Made by a program: the position numbers and the translations under genes
In this document: positions 7,201 through 14,178 of the stretch, in pieces
Layout: the number at the start of each line of letters is the position of its first letter
Numbering within the stretch: position 1 is the stretch's first letter
Notes under the pieces: model-generated
Seen by the model: the letters and a program-made list of their open reading frames with translations, nothing else
The model's database searches: none
What the model was told of the DNA's origin: nothing
Origin: a virus
Length of the DNA: 25,554 nt
Direction: 5' to 3' (one strand)
Virus record (IMG/VR): IMGVR_UViG_3300042887_000443
Span: 1 to 25,554 of that record

Positions 7201-10199
7201 GGTGGCTAGTTGAACAACCTATCAACCGTACGCTAGACTATTCCATCGTTGGTAAATACTCTGACGATGACATTAATAGCGCAGCACGGTTTGCTATGGG
7301 TGATTGGGCGTTGTCCACCTCTAACGAACTATACTCACAGCGTGTAGTTGGTATTAACCAAGCTAGTCGCTACCAGAAGCTATTAACCAACTTTGTACGA
7401 CCATCCATTGAGAAGCTAAGTAAAGCTGACATGGTTGCACTAAACGATGCATTAGTCATCGGTGATAAAGAAGGTAAAGTATTCTCAGCACATGAACTAG
7501 CTGGTCAAGGTCTGTCATTAAAAGCTCGTGATGCCTACTACAAAGTACGTGCATTGCGTGATGTTATGTGGCAAGTACGTAACGATGTGGCTGTGAAGAG
7601 CATGACCCGCAGAGGGTTTGTACAACTTAACACAGGGATTAAGTTTGATGACAATGGCAACCAACTGTTTGGTAAGCCAACAACACCTAAAGAAGGTAGT
7701 TTTGTCTATCTTGGCGATACTGGAACTATGCAACGTATGAGTGCAGAGTTTCGTGAAGAGATTGCTACTAAGGGTTATGTCTTCTACGAAGCTGCTGAGC
7801 CTGTACTAATTGATGGTAAATACCGCAAGACCTTTGGCTTTAAAGTTGGTAGCTTTGCTAGCCAACCTATTGATACGGTAATTCCCTATCGTGCTGGTGA
7901 GTATCGCCGTATTTACAGCGATGAGTATTTTGTTAAACTGAAGTCTAGCTATGAAGTTGATGGTGCTATTGAAGAGGTTACTACTACTCATCGTACTGCT
8001 GCTAGCGTGGCTGATGCCAATAATTATGTAAAAGCTTTATCTGAAGCTCAGTCGTTACATAAAGCAGGTAAGCTAACCATTCAAGATGCTAGCCGCTTAA
8101 TGGAGCCTTATGGATGGCGACCAGAAGAAATCATTGACGCATTAAACAACAACAGGTTTGGTACAGACTTTAAAGCTGAAGTTAGGTTTACCCGTACTGA
8201 TGATGATTATGTAGAAGAAGCAATTGGCCTTACTAGTAACTTTGCTAGCAAGCGTGGTGATAAGGTGTTGTCTGTATTCGGTAAGGATACAGTTAACACA
8301 GTGAGTCCGTTAGATAGTGTGGCTGCTGAGATTGGTAACACTGCATATGTAGCGTCTACAACTGAGTGGCGTGAGAGTCACATTCAACGTTGGTTCAACA
8401 CCTTTGCTGATGACTTGCCAGCTAACGTGCAGACAATGACACCTGACAATGCATTCCGCTACATGTTAAACAACAAAGGATATTATGTTGGGCAAAGCAA
8501 ACGTTTATCTGTAGCAGAGAAGGTGCAAGACTACATCATTGCTCAAATGAATATTCCTACTAAAGAAGAGAAGGGATATTTAGGCTTTATGCGTATGATA
8601 AGTGAGGGTATTGAGGGTGGTGTAGGTGGCAAACCAGTTATGAAACTAGGTGCTGCATTACGTGCTACCAAAGACTACCCTACATGGGCACGTACAATTG
8701 CATTTCACAGCTTCTTCGCATTCAACCCTGTGCAGTTCTTTATGCAAGGTATGAACGCTTTCAATGCTGTAGCCATCTCCCCTGTGCATGGATTGCGTAG
8801 TGCTAAGAGTAGTGCTATGTATGCTATGGCTTTGTTTAGCGATCAAGAAAGTATTTGGCAAACTGTTGCTAAGACTAACAAACTAACTAACCTTGGTTTG
8901 GGTATGTCTGAGGAAGAGTTCGTTGAAGTTGTACGGGCTATTCGCCGCACTGGTCTAATGGACGGTATTAACACTACTAGTTTGTATGGTGCTGAAGTAG
9001 GTAAGTACGGTATTATGAACAAGCTAACTCGTAACGTAGGAGACTTAGCTGCTACACCATTCAACTCTGGTGAAGGCTATAGCCGACTAGTTAGCTTTGA
9101 CATTGCACGTAGGGAGTTTATTGAAACTAACCCCGGTGCTGCATGGTGGACTGATGATAGCTTAGCTAAGATTCTAGAGCGCCAAGATGACTTGACTCAG
9201 AACATGACTAAGGCTAACGTAGCTTCATGGCAACAAGGTTGGAAGTCTATCCCTGCACAGTTCGTACAGTATCAAGTTAAATTGATGATGAACGTTGTAC
9301 AGAGTTTGATGGGCAACCCAAGAGCATTCACACAGAAAGAAGCACTACAGTTATTGGTAACACACGCACTAGTGATGGGTACTGCTGGTAACTTCTTATG
9401 GCCTTTCCGTGACCTCCTCACAGATGTAGTACCCGAAGATATGTCTCCAGAAGCTCGTCTGTACGTACAACAAGGTGTTGTTGCAGGTATGATTGGTTCC
9501 ATCACTGATGGTGAAGCTAAGCTAGCCTTAGGTAGTCGATTCAACACTTTTAAATATTACGAAGATGTTGTTAAGGGGTTGTTAGACCCTGAGAAGACAT
9601 TCATGGAAGTAGCTGGTGGCCCGTCAGGGTTTGCTGCACTACGTATCCTAGGTAGCTTTGGTGAAGCATTCTCAATCATTGCTAAAGCTCCTATGACTAT
9701 GGATACATTGCAAATTGCACTAACTGAAATTGGTAAAGGAAGTTTCTCTTTCTTTAACAACATTCAGAAGTCACGCATTGCAATGGCTAACTACAATCAA
9801 GTACAGAGTGGTGCTGGTGGTGCAATGTTCCGTGTTACAGATACTGAAGCATGGATGTTAAGTTTCGGTATTCCACCTGCTGTGCAAGAAGATTTGTCAA
9901 TATTGTACAGTAGTCGAAAGTCACAGGGGGATGATGTTAAAACATCTGCTAAAGCAATTGGTAAACACTCCATGTTAGCTTTAACAGCGTTACGTAACAA
10001 TGACACTGAAGGACATAGAACACACGCTGCAATTGTACAGGCTATTCTAAATACATATTCAGGTAGCGATTTACAGCAACTATATAAAGAAGCATATAAA
10101 GTAGAGGCATTTACTCAATACGAAAAGATGCTTACAGATCAAGCTGTAAAGGATTGGGCAGTGAAAGACATTGTAGTAAATACAGGAGTTAACGAATAA
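4290..10199 (+). CDS. Giant internal virion/ejection protein with zinc-metallopeptidase motif
   Basis: A 1969-residue protein, far longer than T7 gp16 (1318), in the place of the gp15/gp16 ejection proteins. The first 500 residues are Ala/Thr-rich helix. A basic, Pro-rich linker (about 515-565, with KPKRGKK) follows, then a domain with HEYGH at residues 755-759 (HExxH) and SEFFAENFA with glutamates at 850 and 854 as candidate third zinc ligands. This matches a gluzincin-type metallopeptidase. The C-terminal 900 residues are long helices with a few hydrophobic stretches (near 1470 and 1695), as expected of proteins that cross the envelope during DNA ejection. It has no transglycosylase motif; that activity is encoded two genes downstream. 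ATG 4290 follows AAGG by 6 bases; ATG 4293 is an alternative. The protease call is motif-based, the substrate unknown. Confidence 0.75.
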   Translation: MMLYEDDGAELPEQSLYTAEDTVVAPDTSVGNYSVVKGIVAAATGNTDIPDKVNFDQFVDSNWRTTVPEQNDIDRNIAVKAASEGNVNIVQQTLDSVATRNRMYGELSINNVNDVRAKLKELTTQAVETTAVRNPAVLFNNTPAEINESTARMSKRLSAAATLDKAIEDGKSWSTVGLGFLYEFTPMAAEQGAAIDRVAVKYGVPADAISRSTGRSQTKSYLQAAFSAQPEELKGEWLSGLYNDLKDSWLITDWQAALLIQEVATGAEQTWNGLSDWLDRLGVVGAALSGGVTLTKSAKLFKNASALQSVERSLAAAGGKNAIMSAEAAKIASEVANKQRLQAVGVVAGELTGISTAIDLGKLVSVNAAKVLPDSITTAADDLQKTIRAPIEKLIAELQDVVAAKGVRASEAAAELTDLQRIYSKTNNPNVHSVDPFTLSENGLVITGKVFYKPDTATSFLTKEAAESYIKAADPANTMGMKVVPDTTNTGFLVEESIKKDLQLRKSALEALVLEELNKSKPKRGKKAPVVETPPLERAPAPKALTDSKPRYKASMLSFEDDVDKAAYQIGSKTATSKSDKEIKTWLQNTTGWDDATIAGHAQTVRDYIKANEDMVDDVGNIMVASQVPTGRPSYTAQVDINRTFANLQVAPGTTTVGNITMSAGVKKAFIVEFVSKLGKALGMDNRKLVVMDYEDMVKSKDPSVQVYVSNVKEKHGSAGAIHYDLGNSQSLIVMRRGTVDKPLSLRQYMENFAHEYGHAFEAEFATKYFGIINSSFNKWLRAKGIAFKGDGIKKSVTDVFPPEALLEYRSITNAEDIAVNWIDKWAGGDYGKYKAYESEIHKWASSYSEFFAENFAKWAFTDEIPTTVLGQTFKRLVDGFKLIASDVMDRLAKLGIVADVGKVDKNIAAMLNTHVKQLQAEAVEVKANMTMIASESKKIKPTLASLQKELDEVMDELNAIEDAEKGLKTGWLVEQPINRTLDYSIVGKYSDDDINSAARFAMGDWALSTSNELYSQRVVGINQASRYQKLLTNFVRPSIEKLSKADMVALNDALVIGDKEGKVFSAHELAGQGLSLKARDAYYKVRALRDVMWQVRNDVAVKSMTRRGFVQLNTGIKFDDNGNQLFGKPTTPKEGSFVYLGDTGTMQRMSAEFREEIATKGYVFYEAAEPVLIDGKYRKTFGFKVGSFASQPIDTVIPYRAGEYRRIYSDEYFVKLKSSYEVDGAIEEVTTTHRTAASVADANNYVKALSEAQSLHKAGKLTIQDASRLMEPYGWRPEEIIDALNNNRFGTDFKAEVRFTRTDDDYVEEAIGLTSNFASKRGDKVLSVFGKDTVNTVSPLDSVAAEIGNTAYVASTTEWRESHIQRWFNTFADDLPANVQTMTPDNAFRYMLNNKGYYVGQSKRLSVAEKVQDYIIAQMNIPTKEEKGYLGFMRMISEGIEGGVGGKPVMKLGAALRATKDYPTWARTIAFHSFFAFNPVQFFMQGMNAFNAVAISPVHGLRSAKSSAMYAMALFSDQESIWQTVAKTNKLTNLGLGMSEEEFVEVVRAIRRTGLMDGINTTSLYGAEVGKYGIMNKLTRNVGDLAATPFNSGEGYSRLVSFDIARREFIETNPGAAWWTDDSLAKILERQDDLTQNMTKANVASWQQGWKSIPAQFVQYQVKLMMNVVQSLMGNPRAFTQKEALQLLVTHALVMGTAGNFLWPFRDLLTDVVPEDMSPEARLYVQQGVVAGMIGSITDGEAKLALGSRFNTFKYYEDVVKGLLDPEKTFMEVAGGPSGFAALRILGSFGEAFSIIAKAPMTMDTLQIALTEIGKGSFSFFNNIQKSRIAMANYNQVQSGAGGAMFRVTDTEAWMLSFGIPPAVQEDLSILYSSRKSQGDDVKTSAKAIGKHSMLALTALRNNDTEGHRTHAAIVQAILNTYSGSDLQQLYKEAYKVEAFTQYEKMLTDQAVKDWAVKDIVVNTGVNE

Positions 10200-12466
10200 T
10201 GGCAACCTATCAAGCAAACATTACTAAGAACATTGAGCCAGCAATGGCTAATCCAGCAACATTACAACAAGCTGGTGCATCTACTCGGGCTGCTATTCAA
10301 GCACTAGGAGAGGGTGCTAGTGCTGTATATAAGGGGTATGTAGAGCAAGAGGTAGCTAACATCGAAGAAGGAGCCTCTAACCTAGCTCAAGAATTCTTTA
10401 TTAGTAATCAAGCTGCACAAGTTGCAGGGAGACAAGCTGCTCAAATGCAGAGTGGCGCACCTATGGCAGGGAGTGTGTTTGCAGAAACATTGTTAGGTGC
10501 ACAGGGTGAAGATGCACAAGCAAAGGCTGCACAACAACTACGTTCCTACGATAGTGAGTTAGTTCGTTTAAAGGCTGCTGCTGAAGGTGGTATGTCTAAT
10601 GAACAGTATGTCTCCCGCATTGATGCGTTGACAAAGAAAGCCATTGCACAATATCCCGGTTTGTCTAACCAGATTCGTGAAAAGGTGGGTGCTGTTACAG
10701 GGTTGCCATACGCTGATCGTTGGGCACAGATGAACTATGTGCGTGAACGGTTTTCTAAAGTTGAAGCACCAAAGACTACTACACCTGAAGACATGGCAAT
10801 GAAAGACATTGACGATGCTGCTAAGACAGGTTTGTTTGGTACTCGTGAAGAGTTGCTAACTGATTATAAGACTAATCGTGGCACATATGATGTTAAGATG
10901 ACTGGGTTTAAACAAGTGCTACAAGCACAAACACAAGTTAACGTTATTAAGAACAACGTAGGTGCATTGAGTGGTCAAAGTGATTTAGAAGCTGACACTG
11001 TACGTGCAGGGTTCTCTGCCATCTTTGATGGAGGTTTAGGTGCAACTACACTAAGCCAGTCTGTTAATGACAAAGAACAAGTGTTAGGAACAACCCTAAA
11101 GTTAATGGCTGAAGGTAAAAGTATTACAGTTGATCCTGTAGCATTCCAAACATCTATTGCTGTACACAACGCACAGATGAAGACAAACATTGAGGGTTCA
11201 CGCACACAAGCCTACCGTTCAATTGATGCCTACCTTGCTAAAAACCCTAACGTGTCTGATGGTAAGCGTAAAGAGTTGTATGCAGACATTGATAGACAAG
11301 CCAACCAGTCATTGAGTTTATATGCTGATGATAAGGGTGTAGGGTTGTTAGCCATTGCTAACATCTTTAAAACCTATCGTGATAAGAGTTTAACAGAGAA
11401 GCAACAACTAGTTAACCTTGCAATTCAACAGCAATCTGCTATGCAAAATAACCCTATGGTTATGGCATATTGGGCTGGTGGTACTGCTCGTGAGAATCTA
11501 CAGCGTACTAATAAGGACTTTTATGAGTTTATGGTGGGACAAGAGAATGAGTTAACCACATCGGTTAGTGGTGTACGTAACCTCGTAACTGGTGCTACCA
11601 ACCTAGCTAACGTACAGCGTGTGCTAGTGCAAGCACAACAAGCCCCCACTGCTGTACCCACTGACCCTGTGGCATCTCCAGCAACTACTCGTGCAGCACA
11701 CCAAGCACTAGGTGCTAGTGCTGCTGAACTGTTAAAGAAGACCTCCCTTCTCCCTGCTGAAGTTAACATTGCCAGTGCTGCCTTCTCTACTAACGTAGCT
11801 ACAGGTGCTAACAGCTTAACTTTAGCTCGTGATTATAAGAAGTACGGTGAGCAAATTGCTAAGCTACCAGAAACTGACCAAGCTGTCATTAAGAGTAATG
11901 TAAGCAACAGTGTGTCAGGTGCTGTTATTAGTATCAACGGTGTTAAACAGGCAATTGAAGCTAAGTATAAGACAACACTTACATTAGGTGTTAACGATGC
12001 TGGTGAGATTAGTGTGGTTGTACCTCAACAACAAGCCACTGGTTTATCCAACCGTCCGTTGGTATCAGGTGGTGGTTTTAACGCTGCCGCTGCTGCTGAG
12101 TTTATGAAGCAGGTTAAACCCATGCTGAATAACATTGTGTACGGTACATCTATGCTTACTATGAAACAACCTAAAGAAGTTGGCACAGAGTTTGCAACTG
12201 TTATTAATAAGAATGAGCGTTACGGTGGATTCTATAAGAGTGAGGCACAGCCTGTAACTCCTGCTGCGACAACTCCTACTACACAAACATCCGATTTAGA
12301 CACACAAGTAAAAGGTGCGCTACAAAAGATGAAAGAAGTAGACCCTACACTTAACACAGAGTACATATTAAATGCATACAAAAACGCAACTACTGAGCAA
12401 AAGAAAACATTAGCTGAAAAGTTTAAGTCTAATACTGTTACTATGGCTGACCTTAATACTAAGTAA
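10199..12466 (+). CDS. Internal virion protein (T7 gp15-like candidate)
   Basis: A 755-residue, mostly helical protein, close to the size of T7 gp15 (747), which builds part of the ejection channel. Residues 1-180 are Ala/Gln/Glu-rich and likely coiled; a Pro/Thr/Ala linker (near 480-500, with APTAVPTDPVASPATT) and a Thr/Pro linker (near 685-700) separate further helical segments; the last 55 residues form a small charged helical domain. The ATG shares one base with the TAA of the giant ejection protein, with AGGAG about 10 bases upstream, so the two are likely translated together. No catalytic motif is visible. Assignment is by size, composition and location; the gp15 and gp16 orders appear swapped relative to T7. 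Confidence 0.65.
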   Translation: MATYQANITKNIEPAMANPATLQQAGASTRAAIQALGEGASAVYKGYVEQEVANIEEGASNLAQEFFISNQAAQVAGRQAAQMQSGAPMAGSVFAETLLGAQGEDAQAKAAQQLRSYDSELVRLKAAAEGGMSNEQYVSRIDALTKKAIAQYPGLSNQIREKVGAVTGLPYADRWAQMNYVRERFSKVEAPKTTTPEDMAMKDIDDAAKTGLFGTREELLTDYKTNRGTYDVKMTGFKQVLQAQTQVNVIKNNVGALSGQSDLEADTVRAGFSAIFDGGLGATTLSQSVNDKEQVLGTTLKLMAEGKSITVDPVAFQTSIAVHNAQMKTNIEGSRTQAYRSIDAYLAKNPNVSDGKRKELYADIDRQANQSLSLYADDKGVGLLAIANIFKTYRDKSLTEKQQLVNLAIQQQSAMQNNPMVMAYWAGGTARENLQRTNKDFYEFMVGQENELTTSVSGVRNLVTGATNLANVQRVLVQAQQAPTAVPTDPVASPATTRAAHQALGASAAELLKKTSLLPAEVNIASAAFSTNVATGANSLTLARDYKKYGEQIAKLPETDQAVIKSNVSNSVSGAVISINGVKQAIEAKYKTTLTLGVNDAGEISVVVPQQQATGLSNRPLVSGGGFNAAAAAEFMKQVKPMLNNIVYGTSMLTMKQPKEVGTEFATVINKNERYGGFYKSEAQPVTPAATTPTTQTSDLDTQVKGALQKMKEVDPTLNTEYILNAYKNATTEQKKTLAEKFKSNTVTMADLNTK

Positions 12467-12467
12467 T

Positions 12468-13016
12468 ATGGACATTCTTAAATTCTTTGATGACTTCTTT
12501 AAAACAGGTAAGCCACCTAAAGTGGAACAACCTGTACAACAAGAAGCACCTGCTCCATCTAAACCCGATTACTATGAGAGGCTGAAGGCGGCTGAGAGTA
12601 GTGGTCAGGCTGATGTTAAGTCTAAAACTAGTAGTGCTACAGGGCATCACCAGTTTATTGAGGGTACATGGGAATCTCTAACTAAGAAGTATAAAAAAGA
12701 CTATACACTAGATGATAGGAAAGACCCTGCTAAATCGTTAGAGATTGCTAAATTATTTACTGAGGAGAATAAATCTTCTTTGCAGAAAGCATTGAAGAGG
12801 GAGCCTACAGATACAGAATTGTATGCGGCTCACTTCTTAGGTACAAGTGGGGCTAAGAAGTTCTTGATGGCATCACCTTTTGATAAGGCAAGTAAGGTTG
12901 TTCAGAAGGGTCAAGTACAGCGTAATAAGAATATCTTCTACGATAGTAAGACGGGTAAAGAACGTACAGTTTCACAGGTGTACGAAGTCCTTAAAACTAA
13001 GATTGGTGAGGAATAA
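12468..13016 (+). CDS. Lytic transglycosylase (SLT-like), virion-associated
   Basis: A 182-residue enzyme expected to cleave peptidoglycan during DNA entry or at lysis. After a Pro/Gln-rich leader (about 15-33), residues 35-70 hold the lysozyme-like core: YYERLKAAESSG with Glu43 as the candidate acid catalyst, then SSATGHHQFIEGTW, which corresponds to the 'GlmQf.pgTw' motif, and AAHFLGTSGAKKFL at 120-133, the 'AHFLG..GA..fL' block common in phage transglycosylases. No signal peptide or membrane segment. In T7 this domain is the N-terminus of gp16; here it is a separate gene at the end of the late block, one base after the previous stop. The AAGTAAT upstream is a weak ribosome site, so coupled translation is likely. 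A role as the lysis enzyme is the alternative. Confidence 0.8.
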   Translation: MDILKFFDDFFKTGKPPKVEQPVQQEAPAPSKPDYYERLKAAESSGQADVKSKTSSATGHHQFIEGTWESLTKKYKKDYTLDDRKDPAKSLEIAKLFTEENKSSLQKALKREPTDTELYAAHFLGTSGAKKFLMASPFDKASKVVQKGQVQRNKNIFYDSKTGKERTVSQVYEVLKTKIGEE

Positions 13017-13018
13017 GA

Positions 13019-13039
13019 AACGGGGCATTGCGCCCCGTT
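13019..13039. terminator. Convergent (bidirectional) terminator hairpin
   Basis: A perfect 8-bp GC-rich stem, AACGGGGC (13019-13026) and GCCCCGTT (13032-13039), with a 5-base loop. It sits in the only gap between the + strand late block (stop at 13016) and the - strand block (stop at 13042). Read leftward, the stem is followed by TTTCTTATT, a fair U-tract, so it should work best for the replication operon; read rightward the tail is CGTCATTT, which is weaker. Seen directly; function inferred. Confidence 0.8.
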
Positions 13040-13041
13040 CG

Positions 13042-13332
13042 TCATTTAGTTAGTTGTCCAACCATGTTATTAATAACTGTGTTAACTGACTGCTTAGTCT
13101 CTTCAGCCATTAACCTACGTTCTTCTTTGGCAATTAGATATTGAACGTTGTGCATACATTTGTACAAGTCTTCTAGTGGTTTACCCTTATCCTTGTAGCG
13201 TAGCAAGTATTTAAGGGCACTAGCTTCCCAACCATTCAAATCGTACGCTTCCCACACTTCCCAAGGTTGAATGGCACGTTCTTTATAGTGGTTGCCACCA
13301 TACTGTGTTTCCATAACTTGATTATAGTTCAC
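13042..13332 (-). CDS. DUF3310-family phage protein
   Basis: Encodes 96 residues. The central part matches the DUF3310 family common in phages: YGGNHYKERAIQPWEVWEAY (about residues 11-30), then a helix with ALKYLLRYKDKGKPLEDLYK and a following HNVQYLI helix, corresponding to the family's 'HY....iqP.e......gl.f..gn.iKYl.Ry..K....edL.Ka..yl..li'. Its molecular role is unknown. The start is GTG 13332, chosen because AAAGG lies 8 bases upstream; ATG 13314 has none. It overlaps the preceding gene by 11 bases and is the last gene of the leftward block, its stop 3 bases from the terminator hairpin. Confidence 0.8.
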   Translation of the reverse strand: MNYNQVMETQYGGNHYKERAIQPWEVWEAYDLNGWEASALKYLLRYKDKGKPLEDLYKCMHNVQYLIAKEERRLMAEETKQSVNTVINNMVGQLTK

Positions 13333-13510
13333 TTGGTTTACCTTTCAACAAAGCGGGAATCTTGTCTTCTTTCTCTAGTCGTGCAATTTCTTTTGACAGT
13401 AAGGATACTAGCCCCTCTTGCAACAACAACTGCATCATACGGGGTTCAATGTCTTTCAACACCACTGTTGCAGACCCATCTTCATGCTCTTCAATCATTT
13501 CAACTTGCAT
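13322..13510 (-). CDS. Small acidic/helical phage protein
   Basis: A 62-residue protein starting at ATG 13510, which has GGAG 7 bases upstream; the longer open frame to 13579 has no such site. The sequence opens MQVEMIEEHEDGSATVVLKD, a short beta segment, then a helix EPRMMQLLLQEGLVSLLSKE and a charged tail. I recall similar short proteins of unknown role in many T7-like and siphophage genomes. It overlaps the gene before it by 11 bases and the gene after it by 11 bases. No function assigned. Confidence 0.75.
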   Translation of the reverse strand: MQVEMIEEHEDGSATVVLKDIEPRMMQLLLQEGLVSLLSKEIARLEKEDKIPALLKGKPSEL

Positions 13511-13670
13511 TTGATTTCTCCATAAAACTGTTACAAACTTGGTGCATCTTACCATCTTCTGTCTTAAACTGTAAGACAATTTCCACTGTCTTATCTGTCT
13601 CGTACACCTTCAGCTTTAAGTAGCGTCTCAGTGCCTCCATCATTCGATAACTTTCTTCATTGCTGCTCAT
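13500..13670 (-). CDS. 56-residue protein of unknown function
   Basis: A short gene in the gap between the sigma factor and the next small gene. ATG 13670 has an excellent ribosome site, AAGGAG, 5 bases upstream. The product starts MSSNEESYRMMEALRRYLKL, a charged helix, continues with a beta-like stretch (VYETDKTVEIVLQFKTEDGK) and ends at a TGA at 13500-13502. It overlaps the sigma gene by 14 bases and the next gene by 11. The perfect fit, the Shine-Dalgarno sequence and normal amino-acid content make it likely real. Function unknown; its place directly after the sigma gene makes a regulator of that factor a speculative option. Confidence 0.75.
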   Translation of the reverse strand: MSSNEESYRMMEALRRYLKLKVYETDKTVEIVLQFKTEDGKMHQVCNSFMEKSNAS

Positions 13671-14178
13671 ACCTACTCCTTAATGTTTTCTTTGCTTTGT
13701 ACACTAGGTTCTTAGCATGTTTAGAAGAACAACACAGTGCAACACCAATATCATTGTAACACATTCCTTGAGCATGTTTCATGTACAGTGCCTTGCGTTG
13801 TTTTTCTGGTAAATCACCAATCATATCTAACAGCATAAAAAACTCTTGCTTAGTGTTTAAGAGTGTTTCAGGGGTAACACTAGTCACACTATCAACTTCT
13901 GTTTTAATGCTCTCAAATGGCCTTCTAGATGCCTTGTTGATGGCAATCGTGCATAGCCAAGTATAGAACTGACTATCACCACGAAACGTATTCAGATACC
14001 TAAAGGCTGCTGCAAACGTATCTTGTGTCAATTCTTCTGCAAGAGCATTGTCATTAACTCGTCTACGTAAGAAACTAAATATACGTTTCCAATATTTAGT
14101 TGTCAGGGAGGAGTAAGCTTTTTCACTCCCCCCTAACGCTTCAGCTATTAGTATCTCATCTTCAGATTTCACAGACAC
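13657..14178 (-). CDS. ECF-type sigma-70 family RNA polymerase sigma factor
   Basis: A protein of about 173 residues with the two domains of an ECF sigma factor. Region 2: EILIAEALGGSEKAYSSLTT, then ELTQDTFAAAFRYLNTFRG and FYTWLCTIAINKASRR, matching 'eDltQevFlrawr.l..frg...f.tWL..IarN.a.d.lR'. Region 4: LPEKQRKALYMKHAQGMCYN, DIGVALCCSS and AKNLVYKAKKTLRSRYEQQ, the -35 recognition helix-turn-helix, matching 'LPe.qR.vl.L.y.eglsy.EIA..Lg.s.gTVkSrl.rArk.Lr'. It should bind host core RNA polymerase and direct it to particular promoters. No anti-sigma gene is recognised. The start is uncertain: GTG 14178 or 14172 gives a standard-length N-terminus but neither has a good ribosome site, and the frame is open to TTG 14229 inside the reductase gene. 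Its 5' end overlaps the last codons of the reductase. Confidence 0.85.
   Translation of the reverse strand: MSVKSEDEILIAEALGGSEKAYSSLTTKYWKRIFSFLRRRVNDNALAEELTQDTFAAAFRYLNTFRGDSQFYTWLCTIAINKASRRPFESIKTEVDSVTSVTPETLLNTKQEFFMLLDMIGDLPEKQRKALYMKHAQGMCYNDIGVALCCSSKHAKNLVYKAKKTLRSRYEQQ

Noticed and set aside
9272-9547. Antisense open frame under the C-terminal part of the giant ejection protein
   Set aside because: Shadow content and no start signal.
13267-13623. 118-codon + strand open frame across three small - strand genes
   Set aside because: Cys/Leu/Ser-rich antisense shadow; the - strand genes have good ribosome sites and recognised families.
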